In this document: positions 17,437 to 28,800 of the stretch, piece by piece
Position numbering within the stretch: position 1 is the first letter of the stretch
Layout of the letters: each line of letters starts with the position of its first letter
NCBI GenBank assembly: GCA_039105265.1
Contig: JAPFFF010000001.1
Location: 1,612,001-1,676,000, forward strand
Length of the DNA stretch: 64,000 nucleotides
Reading direction: 5' to 3'
Source: Tritrichomonas musculus
Lineage: Eukaryota; Parabasalia; Tritrichomonadida; Tritrichomonadidae
The notes under the pieces: generated by a model
Database searches by the model: none
The model's input: only the letters and a program-made list of their open reading frames with translations
Told to the model about the DNA's origin: nothing
Translations under genes and position numbers: made by a program

Positions 17437-18289
17437 TATATGTATCACCACCTGAAGAACATTGAATAACAATCATTGGATGTTCATCTGGATGTTCATG
17501 TTTCATTTCATTTAATTGTTGAAATGCATCAAAAAAGTCTTCAAAATCTAAATTACTTGCTGCTTGAGAATAAATGTAACGTAATTGTTGTTTATTAAAA
17601 CCAGGCAATAAATATAAAGTACTTATTTCATTTTTAATATGTGGTTTTAACCCTTTCCAACCTTGAACTAATAAGAAATAAGACATATTTGTATGACGAC
17701 ATCTACGTAATAATTGACTAAAAAATGATTCTTCTGACGAGAATAATTTTGAATTTGAAATATCATCAAATAATACGATTGAATGTAAATATTCTCGATC
17801 AAAATCTTCAACAAATAAAACATTAAATAAGTCATCTAATTGATCTTGTGAAATTTTATTTTTGGTTCTTTCTCTTCGAATTTTGTAATATAAACTTTTT
17901 GCTGCTAATAATTCATCAATACATTTTTCAGCATCTTTTTCACTAACTACAACTGTTGGCATTTGTAATAATGGTTTTAATGATAACCAACTTTTATCGT
18001 TCTCTTCACCATCTTTTGTAACATAAATTAATAAATGATGAGTATTAAGTATTGAAATTTTAATGATTTCTTCTAATGCTGTAACTGTTTTTCCCATACT
18101 TTGTTTACCTACAATAACATTAACAGAATTATATTTAGCAACGATATCTTCATGAATTGGAGCAATTAAAGAATCATTCTTTGGACTCAAATTTGATTTT
18201 AATCTTGCTTTTATTTTTGATCGAATGTTTTCTTTCTCAAAGTTAACTTCTTCTTCTTCACTATCACTAAAATAATCATTGTCACTCAT
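17426..18289 (-). CDS. DNA-packaging ATPase (A32/FtsK-HerA superfamily)
   Basis: 287 residues. The Walker A motif is GKQSMGKT at residues 61-68, preceded by a VNVIV strand; Walker B is IVLFDDIS with acidic D175-D176. A later QGWKGLKPHIKNEIS segment is in the place of the sensor/arginine region of viral packaging ATPases. The N-terminus is a short acidic stretch (DSEEEEV). These ATPases pump genomic DNA into preformed capsids in Polintons, virophages and nucleocytoplasmic large DNA viruses. Size matches the family. Its presence beside capsid genes is the strongest evidence that this element can encode virions. Confidence 0.88.
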   Translation of the reverse strand: MSDNDYFSDSEEEEVNFEKENIRSKIKARLKSNLSPKNDSLIAPIHEDIVAKYNSVNVIVGKQSMGKTVTALEEIIKISILNTHHLLIYVTKDGEENDKSWLSLKPLLQMPTVVVSEKDAEKCIDELLAAKSLYYKIRRERTKNKISQDQLDDLFNVLFVEDFDREYLHSIVLFDDISNSKLFSSEESFFSQLLRRCRHTNMSYFLLVQGWKGLKPHIKNEISTLYLLPGFNKQQLRYIYSQAASNLDFEDFFDAFQQLNEMKHEHPDEHPMIVIQCSSGGDTYIRS

Positions 18290-18342
18290 TTATTTTTTAA
18301 ATTCCAACTAAATTATGCAAAAAAAAGTTAGCAAAATTTTTT

Positions 18343-18834
18343 TTACTCTTCAGTTGTTTCGTCATCTGCTTCATCTTCATCCTCATCAAATTCACTTGAT
18401 GCTTGTTGAATTGCAGCTACTAATAATTGTTCAATATCTTCTTCAAAATGTTGTCTATCGTCTTTTGGTCCAGTTTTCAATTTTTCAATTAAACCGTCAA
18501 CAATTTTATGATAATCTTCTTGAGTTGTTTTATTTCCACGATATCTTCTTTGTTCTTCTTCTGTTGTTAAACCATATTCTTGATAAAGTGGTTGTAAAAC
18601 TAATTGATCCCATACAATTGGATAAGCTTTACATAATAATCTCATTTTGTCAACTGGAATTAAATCAACATAATTTGTTTCTGCTAAAGCTTTTTCAGTA
18701 ACTCTTCCCATAACATATTTCTTAAATTTATTTAATGCTGATAATTTTCTTGGTTTCTTTTCAGGTTTTTTACCGCTTGAAGCTTTTAATTCTTGTAATA
18801 ATTTTCTTAACTCACCTATATCTGCGTTACTCAT
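18343..18834 (-). CDS. Helical protein with basic N-terminus and acidic tail
   Basis: 163 residues from the ATG at 18834 (MSNADIGELRKLLQEL); the longer frame to 18864 adds only a hydrophobic AT-rich leader. A Lys-rich stretch (GKKPEKKPRKLSALNKFKKY) is followed by a compact helical region (VDLIPVDKMRLLCKAYPIVW) and an extremely acidic tail (FDEDEDEADDETTEE). It lies 53 bp upstream of the packaging ATPase on the same strand. It could be a scaffold or chaperone-like virion factor; no family recognised. Confidence 0.6.
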   Translation of the reverse strand: MSNADIGELRKLLQELKASSGKKPEKKPRKLSALNKFKKYVMGRVTEKALAETNYVDLIPVDKMRLLCKAYPIVWDQLVLQPLYQEYGLTTEEEQRRYRGNKTTQEDYHKIVDGLIEKLKTGPKDDRQHFEEDIEQLLVAAIQQASSEFDEDEDEADDETTEE

Positions 18835-18868
18835 AATTTTTAAGATAAAAATAAAAATAAACATTTAT

Positions 18869-19807
18869 TTACTTAAAATATTTCATTAATTGAGGATTAT
18901 TTTGAATTACACTTGGAATTTCAGATGTTTTCGGAATTTGTTTGACTTCGGTTGCTGGTTTTTCTTCTGTTATTGTTTTTGGAATTGATTCAGGGATTGT
19001 TTTTGGAATTGATTCAGGGATTGGGGTTATTGTTGGTTTTGGTACAATAGCATCGACTTTTCTTTGTAATGGTTTCGTCTTTGTCTTTTTCTTTGAGATA
19101 TCTTCTTTATCAATTGTACTCTTTTCTGAAATAACTTCATCGTCATCATCTTTCTTCTTTTTAGCTTTTGAATTTTTCTTTAAGAGTTTCGTTCTTTCAG
19201 ATTTTTGTTTCTTAAATTGTTTACTTGATTTAGCTTTTGTATTAATTGTTGGTTTCTTTGGTTTGATTTCAACCTCTTCACTTTCTTCTTCAACTTTTTC
19301 AATTGCTTTTTGTTGTTGTTCCATTTCTTCTTTTGCTTTAAAGCGTAAAGGTAAATTCTTTCGACCTCTTCTTGGTAAAACTTGTATCATATTATTTTTG
19401 GTTTTGACCACTTCAGGTTGATCAACTTTCGTAGGTAATAAGTTAATTTTCTTTCCTGGTTCAATTTTTGTTAATGTCATTGGTTTTTCAGATATTGGGC
19501 TTACAATCGGTTTCTTTTCAATTGGTGTTTCTTTCTCTTCTGTCATTGTTGTTTTTGATGAAAATAAATTATTAGTATTTGAATTAGATGAATAAGGTAC
19601 AACAGGTTTAGGAGGAGCATTTTCATTAAATTGAGACATTATTGATGTTTTTCCATTTAATTTATTTTTCTTTTGTTGTTCCATTAATAATGATCTAATT
19701 GATATACCTTTTGCACTTTGTTGAATTAAACTAGTTATTCCACCTTCATAATTTTTAGACCATACACTTTCTTCTTTCTTTTCACTTCCATCATTAATTG
19801 TAGGCAT
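18869..19807 (-). CDS. Basic low-complexity protein (312 aa)
   Basis: The protein is mostly disordered, with alternating basic and acidic patches: RRGRKNLPLRFKAKEE, KKPTINTKAKSSKQFKKQKS, KKKKDDDDEVISEK, then Pro/Thr/Ile repeats (TPIPESIPKTIPESIPKTI). The N-terminal 60 residues (VWSKNYEGGITSLIQQS) may be ordered. Such proteins in virus-like elements often bind DNA or serve as linkers in the virion core. Its ATG lies 10 bp after the stop of the giant gene, so the two are probably transcribed together. Confidence 0.6.
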   Translation of the reverse strand: MPTINDGSEKKEESVWSKNYEGGITSLIQQSAKGISIRSLLMEQQKKNKLNGKTSIMSQFNENAPPKPVVPYSSNSNTNNLFSSKTTMTEEKETPIEKKPIVSPISEKPMTLTKIEPGKKINLLPTKVDQPEVVKTKNNMIQVLPRRGRKNLPLRFKAKEEMEQQQKAIEKVEEESEEVEIKPKKPTINTKAKSSKQFKKQKSERTKLLKKNSKAKKKKDDDDEVISEKSTIDKEDISKKKTKTKPLQRKVDAIVPKPTITPIPESIPKTIPESIPKTITEEKPATEVKQIPKTSEIPSVIQNNPQLMKYFK

Positions 19808-19817
19808 TGTATTCGTA

Positions 19818-22800
19818 TCAGTCGTTGTTGTTGTTGTCGTTGTTGCTGTGTGTTGTTGTTGTTGCTGCCGGTTTATTCATTGTTGTACCTATGAAATTAT
19901 TTCTTAATGCACCACCAATTCCAACAGATGTATTGTTATTTGAATTCTTTTCAGATTCTTTTTGTCTTGCTTCATTCATCATATTATTAATGTCAGATAA
20001 TGCAGTATCGGTTTCCATATTTTTATAACGTTCGAATCCAATTTCAGTTAATCCTACTTTTCGTCTCATCGAATTCAAATCACTTAGTTTTAATTCAACC
20101 TTCTTTTTATGTTCTTTCTCTTTATCGTCTTTCTTTTTCTCTTCATCCCATTCTTTTTGAGCTTCTTTTTCTAAATTCTGTAATATTATTATTGTTGGCT
20201 CTAAATTATTCACAGGTTTATCTTGATAATCCGAATATTTCAAAGGTGTGTGTTCTTTCTTGTAATGTTCTTTGAGTTGTTTATATATCTTATTTGTTTT
20301 AAAGATATATCTATTCAATTTTAGGTATCGTTCTAAATCATCTAAGTTTGGATATAATTGAACCAAATTTTGATATGTTTCTGAAGAATCATCTGTATGC
20401 TTATGATATTCTGATAACATAGTTTTGAAATACTCTTCTTTTTCTTTCGTGACTTCCTTTTTATATTCTTCATAAGCAGGTCTAATATGATCTATTTTAA
20501 CATCTGAATCTTTCAATGGATTTGTTGGATCTTTATTCAAAATATATTTTTTAACTACACTCTCTACAGAATCTCTTGACATTTTTCCATTTTTCTTTTC
20601 TATTGAATTATGATCGTCAATTAATGGCAAAAATGCTATCTTTTCTAAGACATGTATCCAATTTGGATTCTTAGGATCTTCATGAAAACTATTTAAATCA
20701 TTTGGATTCACTTTCTTATTAAAATGATTTTCATAATCAGGAATGAACTCAATAATTGTTTGTAACGCATCCAAATTATCAGAATTAACACTTAACTTCT
20801 CCAACATATCGGTTGAAATTTGATGATCTTTATCTTTGTTCTTATTGATTGAATCTATTGAATCTATTAATTTATTCTTCGAATCTGTTTTTGATTTCTT
20901 TGATAAATCTTTCACCTCTTTTATAAATTGTTTCATATCTTGAATCGTTAACGTTCCAATACCATTTTGAGTTTTATATGATTTTATTGCAGTATCGAAG
21001 TCAACTCTATTCTTTTTCGTGTGTCCTAAATAATTTTCATATTCTCTCCAAACAATATTTGCCTTGTTAGCGATTTTTGCAATATTGAAATCAAAATCTA
21101 AATTCTCATCTTGTACTCTCCAATTGACTCCGTAAGTTGTTTTTAAATATTTTGCATATTGCATCATTTGATTTATTGTTATATCCATACCGAATGCTGT
21201 TTCATATCTTTGTCTGAGAGGTTCTAAGGTAGCATATTTCATTTTATCATAAGGAGTAAAATACTCGGCTGGAATTGGCTTATCTTTATTTTTAGAATTA
21301 TATTTGTTTATCAATTCATGATATTCATTATTTTCTGAATATTTATTGACATACGCTAAGTAATTTTTAAGATATTTGATATCTCTTCCTTCTTTATTCC
21401 ATTGTTTAATTGTTGAATCAATGGGGAAATCAAGATTGAATATTTTCTTATATTTTTGCAATTCACCTTGCAATTCAATTTTATAATTACCTGTATCTTC
21501 ATCTTTATAATTTTGAATGATTTTCTCTCGTTCATCCAAAGATAATTTCATCCAACCATCTTTTCCTTTGAATTTGTCATAAACGCGTTCAATTTCTGAT
21601 ATTTCTTTTTCCAATTCTTCACAAAATTTCTTTGGACTTCCTGTATATGAATCATCTTTTGGAGCTTTGGGATTCAAATAATTGTATTTCGTTAATAATA
21701 ATGTTTGATAAGTCTTATAACAATGGTATTCATTTTCTGCAAATATATCATCAATACTTTTGACATTATCACCTGTTAAACCATGTGAATCATTATATAA
21801 ATCAACTAATTTATCAATTCCTCTGAAACTATCTAATTTTTCCTTTTCTTTCTGATATCTCTTTTCAATTTTTTCTAAATATTCGAATTGAGCACTTGGT
21901 GTTGAACCCCAACTTTTACGATCTTCATAATTAAAAACTTTCTTATATTTTGTTTCTAAGTCTTTGATTTTAATCATAATTTTCAAAAAATTGAGAACAT
22001 TATTTACTTTATATTTTTGTTCTTTCTCAATATCTTCTAATTTCTTTGCAGTATCTTTATATTTGTCTTCATATTCATTATAGAGACCGTTTATATTTGT
22101 TGAAGTCTTTAATTGATTTTGATTTGTTTCATATCTCTCTAATTCTCTTTGCATTTTACTAATATCTTCCGAATTTTCTCCATAATCTTTTTCATTAAAA
22201 TCTTTATCTAATTTTTGTAATTTGAGTTTCAATATTTTGTAATTCATCATATTCAAACAACCCGTAGAATCAGTCTTATATTTGGTAACGATATCTTGAA
22301 CTGATAATTTTTCTGTATTAAATCTTCTATTATATTCATCTAATGTGTTTTTGAAGTTAGGAAGTGTATAATAATATGTATTATAAATTCGAAAGAACTC
22401 ATCAAGTTTTTCTATTTGATCTTTTTTGGATAATTTTGAAGACCATGTATCATCTGGAAAATCTTCCTCGAATTTCTTTTTTCTATTTTCGAATACAATT
22501 TCTTCATAGACTTTATCAATATTTCCGTCATATTTTTTATGAACTTCTTCCCATTTATGCAATTGATCTTTCGGTTCTTGATAACGATTCCAATGTTCTA
22601 CTTCTGGCATTAATTTTTCCCATTTTGGTTTAATATCTCTTGTTTCTTTCATCTTCAAATCGAAAAATTTATATCTTTCTTTTTCATTTTTGAATGTGTT
22701 CATCTTTGTATCTGGTTTCAATCCTACTTCTTCACAAAACGCTTTGTATTCTGATTCCCAAATTTCATTTTGCAAATATCGTCTAGCGTCTAACACATCA

Positions 22801-25800
22801 TCATCTGGATTATCAGAATCAATATATCTATTAAATAAATCATCTATAGAAACTTCTTGTTTTTGATTGACTAATAGTCTCTGAATGTCACCATCAATCC
22901 GAAATTTCTCATATCGTTTTATGTAATTATTGATTTTATTAGCTAATTTTGCATTTGTTACTTGATAATTAGTTTCGAAATTTGGATATTCTTTCCCTGT
23001 AAATTTTCCCCAAATTTTCGTTAAAATTTTATAATAAACAATATCTTTATTGTACTTATCATCGATCATCATTTGTTCTATTGTTGGAAGAGTCGAATCA
23101 ACGTTCTCTTTTGCATAATCATACCATTTTCGAACTTCACTATCCCAAAGTATTGAATTTTTCTTTATATCAATTTCACTCTTTTTATTCTCTAAAGCTT
23201 TCAAATATGTTTCCCATTTTCCATCAAAATTTTTAGGGAAATTATCTTTTGACAACTGATAAGTAGTTTCAAGTTCATGTTCTAACAATACACATTTCAT
23301 TGCATTTGTACAATTTATATAACTTCCATAAAGTCGTTTAATATCAGTAACATCATGATGTGAATGTTTAATATCATTATATTGATTTAATAATTGTTGA
23401 AAACTTACTGATTGAAATGCCGTATCATCTTTTGAGACATTATTAAAAATCTCTTTCAATTTTGTTATACCGGCTAAAGATATTGGTACATCTTTTATAT
23501 CATTATTATCTGACGTAATTGCATTTATTTTTCCAACATATGTCCAATATTCTAAATAAATTTTTGCTGATTGAACATTATCTTTAAACTTTTTCACTAA
23601 CCATAAATGATTTAGAGTGTCTTGACCCGACTCTGCATTATAACAATTTAATTTTATTTGTAATTCATTATCTACTTTATAATCTTTATAATTTTTCAAT
23701 AACTTTTCAATTTCATGAATATGTGCTAATTTTTGATCGTTATTTGGATCTGTTTCTTTTATTGAATAATCTTCTTGAAATTCTTCACGATATTTCTCTA
23801 ATAAATAGTGATATTTTAAATCTATTTTTGCTGATTCATAATCTAATCCATATTTGATTTTACATTGATTAATTGTTTGAGTTGATCTATCGTCGGAATG
23901 ATTTGATCGATAATCAGAATGAATTTTCAAAAAGGCTGGTGAATTCCAAGAAGCTGTGTTCTCATCTTCAATTTTTGAAACAAAATTTAATAACCAATTT
24001 AATCTTGATGTTAAATCTTTTTCGTCAATATCGTGATATGGAGCAAAATTTACATCTCCTCTCGGTAATTCTTCGTCTTCATTTCTTCCGAGAGCCACCA
24101 ATAATGTTTTCTTATTTTTCTCAATTTCTAAATATTTCATTGCATCAGCTGGTTTTTCAAATTCATCTTTCAAATCTTCATAACTCTTTTTTGAATTTAT
24201 TCGACCTTCATTTTGATATCTTTCTAATGTTGATTTCACATTTGAATTTTCCCAATCATCATTCTTTTTACGATAATCTTCCGCGGCTAAAATAATATTA
24301 TTGTATTCTGTTGAAACATTTGAATTATTAGTATTTGAATCAGGTATATATCTTTTTCCAACGAATTGTTGGTAATATTTCTTAGCTAATGGAATTAAAT
24401 AATTTTTATACATTTTGTCTTCATCCCATGAAAAATCATATTTCAACCCTGTTTTATTTTCCTCTTTCAATGCTTCTAGATAAAAAACATGATTTCGAAA
24501 ATCAGTGTTTGATTCCCAATTTGATTTTGAATTTGAAAAATTGGTAACACTTGATTGAATATTATTTAAAAATGTAGATTGATTGACTGCATCACCTTGA
24601 TTCACAACTGTTTGCAAAAATGAATTAATATCTGAATATTTTTGACTTCCATTCATATTTTCGATTTCTTGATTTCCTTCATAAGCTGCGAAGAATTGTA
24701 AACATCTATTCAAATCTCCATAAAATTTTCCAAATAAATAATACAACGCTGATTGTTCAGAACCTCCAAATTTATTTTTGTATTTTGTTAAATAAGGTAA
24801 TAAAGTTGGATTCCCTACCCATTGTCGACTATAAATCGGATAATATTGACTATAAAAATTGTTTAACGCTTGATAAGCCGATTCAATTGTTCCACCATTT
24901 CTAACAATATAATTCTTTAAATTTACCTCTTCATGAGGATTAACATTTGCCCAAAATTGATAACCCGGAGTTAATTTTAAAATCGCATTTCTTGCCTTAT
25001 AATTATCACCAAATTCAGTTCTCCAATCTTCAGCACTTTTGAAATCATTTGGAAAATGTGGTTTCCATACTTCACGAATAGCTCTTTCTAAACTATCATT
25101 GAATTCCACAGAATTAATTTTTGATTGAATTTGATTACGTAAAGACTGTGTTAATTTAAGAATATCATCTGTTGGACGAGCAGTTGCAAAAATTCTTTCA
25201 GCAGTTAATTTTTCGTGATCTGGAGCAATCTCATTATATTCATTCAAAGCTAGATTGAAATTCCGATCTGTTTTAATTGATCGATAAAGTGGCTCTTTTC
25301 TTAGAAATTCTTTTTGTAATTTATCCAATGCTTTGAATATATTTGAATGATATTGAGCATGATCCCAAGTGGCAGGCATTGTGTTTGGAGGATACATTAA
25401 TCTTATTTGTTGATACATCATTTCACCTTGCAAATATGCATAAAATTTAGCTCCGTCTTCCTCAAATTTGTCTTCTTGAATATATGACCATTCACTTTGA
25501 GGGAAAATGTCTGGATATGTATTTGATAAATAAACTTTCAACTCATCAATTTTTATATTATCTTCTGGTGACATTTGACCAAAATTTGATCTCATTAACA
25601 AATTCAAATTTGAACTCTCTCGATTGCTCTTATAAAAATTATCAAAATCGACTCTTGTTTGAAACTGACTCCAATTTTTTCCAAAACCAATATATCTCGT
25701 CTTTGCATCAATAAATTTATCAACATCTTCAACTCTATCACAATGACCAACAATTTCTTTTATTAATGTTTCTTTTTCAACTGAGTTTCTTCCTTGACAA

Positions 25801-28800
25801 TATTGATCAATTTTCAATCGAAAATTACTATCACTCAATATCGCATTTCTTTTTTGTTTCAATAATTCTAATTCTTCTCTCATTTTTTGATTTTGTTGGT
25901 TTTCAGGCTCATTTGTAATTTTCAGAAGATTCAAAGGATTATATTCAATTATTTCTAAACGAACTTCATATTCCTCAGCTAATTCAAATAAACGTGGAAC
26001 TTCATGACCCGCATCTTGAAATGTTTTCATTCCTAAATAGATATTACTTATATTTTGAGAATTCCATTTTCTAAATAATTCTCCCATTTTCTTAAATTGA
26101 GGTAATAACGATTGTAATTTTGCTTCTAATTGTGAATAATTTCGGTTAACTTCAGGATAAGATCGGAATAACAATTCAATTACTTTTTCATTAATATACG
26201 AATTATCGAAATCTGGAAATGCTGATTGAAAACACTCAGTCAATTTATTATTAACATTTTGTATAAGATTTCCTGTTTCTCTATTTTTTTGTTGAATATG
26301 AGCTTTTATTACATTAATTTGTTGATCAATTGGGAGATTTGAATGTTCTCGAATCATATCATACCATTTTGCCTGTGTAAATTCTTGACCATATGCTTCT
26401 CGAAATGTATCCTCTAATTTATTTAATTCTAAACGTTCTTTCAGGGTTTTAACAATTTCTGTATTTCTTTCAATTTTTTCATTGATATTTGATAAAACTG
26501 TATCTTGATTGTAAGTTGTTGCCACTTTGTTCAATATATGTTGAAGAATTGATGCTGAATCAATTTCTTTATTTGTTATTTGATATTTTTGTACATAAGT
26601 TCTTTCCAAATTCTGAATTTTTGTTTGAATTAATTGTTCTTTTGTTTCCCAATTTCTTACCCAATCATTGAATTTTCTATCTCTCTCCTGAATATTTTCA
26701 ATATCTAAAATCGGTTTCACCTCTGTATCACGAATTCCCTCAACAGTAAATGGTCGACCAGAATTTGATATTAAACGATGAATTTGATTTCCATAATGAT
26801 TTATTTGTTGATCTTTTGCATTTGCTTCTCGTCTTTCCATATCATTTTTCAGTTCATTAAATAGATTTTCACCATTTTGAGGAGTTGATTGAACTTGATT
26901 AATAAAACTTTGTTTGACAGCGGTTAGATTCACTTTTTCAACACTTGATACAATTCCATGAATAAAATTAATATTTTCAATCTTTGTTCCAATTTCATTA
27001 TTGAATCTCTGAATCCAATTTGTAACTGCTGAATTTCGCCTTTGCAGTAATTCTCTACCTAACTCAGATAAATAACTGTCTTTATTTTGACTTGATAGAT
27101 ATTCTGCATATTTTGTTCTTATTTCTTCGTCTGTTGATACAATACCATTATTATCATACAATTGTCGAATTCTTTGAGTTATTGCTTGTTCGTTATGATG
27201 ATCTAAATAATCTTGTGAATCCTCTTTAATATTTTGTAACTCTTCACCTTTCTGTTCATTTCTCAAATTATCACCATTTACATAATTTTCAATTAATCTT
27301 GTTCTTTCTGAATTCATATCATTTTGAGTTATCCTTTCAGCTCTTACTAGATTTTCAATTGTTATAGTTATTGTTTCCATTCGATTATTTTTAATTGTAC
27401 TCCACCTTCTGAACTCATTTTGAATTTGCGATTTCACACCACCTTCTTTATTGAATTTATTTTCCATTTTATCTCTTCTGCTACGAGTATTTCGATCATT
27501 AAATTCATCATCATTTGTCCAATATTGATGAGCTAATTCTTGAATATATTTCTCTGAAAAATTGAATGCTCCCAAAACTCTTCGAATTTCTGCATAAGTT
27601 TTATTTCCATATTCTTGAAAATCATGATAGAATTCATTTTGAAATGTCTTTGTATCAATAAATTCTCTTAATGCATTTTTTGTTGGATATTCTTGATAAA
27701 CCATTTGATTTATCCAACTATCTTTATCTGGTCCTAAGTTTTCATGTTGAGATCCTATCTCCCAAAGTTTTCCAAGTTTCCCTTTCAAATCATTCAATTG
27801 TCCATTCCATTCATTTCTCATCTGATTTACTGATCTTTCTGATTGCTCTGTAAAACCTCTTCCATTCAATTCATCTACTGATTCCTGATCTGTTATTTGA
27901 TCATTTGTTCCTAATGACCATTTTAAATAAGCTCTCATATATTCAATCATTATTATCCAATACATTTCTGGATAAGCTTTTGTTAATTGTGCGGTTATTT
28001 CACTTGGTTGTTTTATTGAATTCATATTTATATTATGAAATTCTCTATCAATTATACTCATAAATTGATTTATTTCAATATTGTCTTTATTAAAAAATGG
28101 ATTTTCATCTTGAAGAACCTGTAAATAACGTTGCCAAGTGTCTCTTTGTTCGATTCTTGTTTGAGCTAAAAATCTTTCCCATTGATTATCGTTATTTCCT
28201 CTTTCTTGATCCGTTGACCCTTGATTCAATTCTTGTTCAGGTAATTGTATTGGTTGAACCCCTTCTTCTAAAATTTCTTGATTTTCTGCTTCATTTTGAA
28301 TTTCTTGTTCTTCAGCTTTTGCCTCATCTAACCAAATTTTTTCTCTTTTTTTTATTTTTTCAGCAATCCATTGTTTGTGCATCATGTTTATGATATCTGG
28401 GTTATTTGCATACAATTCCTCCATTGATACTTGAGTTTCCCATAACTTGTCATTTGCAATCATAAATAACGTTTGATCCTGGTCAAGATTGGGTTCAGAT
28501 GATAAAAATGTTTGTAACTCTTGTTTTATGTCTTTATCTAAATTTGAAAACATTTGTGGTAATAAATCTATCACTTTATCCAAACCTATTTCACCAGTAT
28601 ATGCTTTCATTAAACACAAATTATATGCAGTTTCACCAATTATTCGACGATAAGCTTGATTTTTATCATTTTTGTTGTAACTATTCATTATATTTTCTAT
28701 TGCTTTTGACGAGTATGGATATTGTCTAAATTGCTCAACACAATTTTTTATTCGGGTATCTTCTGGAGTTGTCGTATTATGAATGTAATCTTGGATAACA

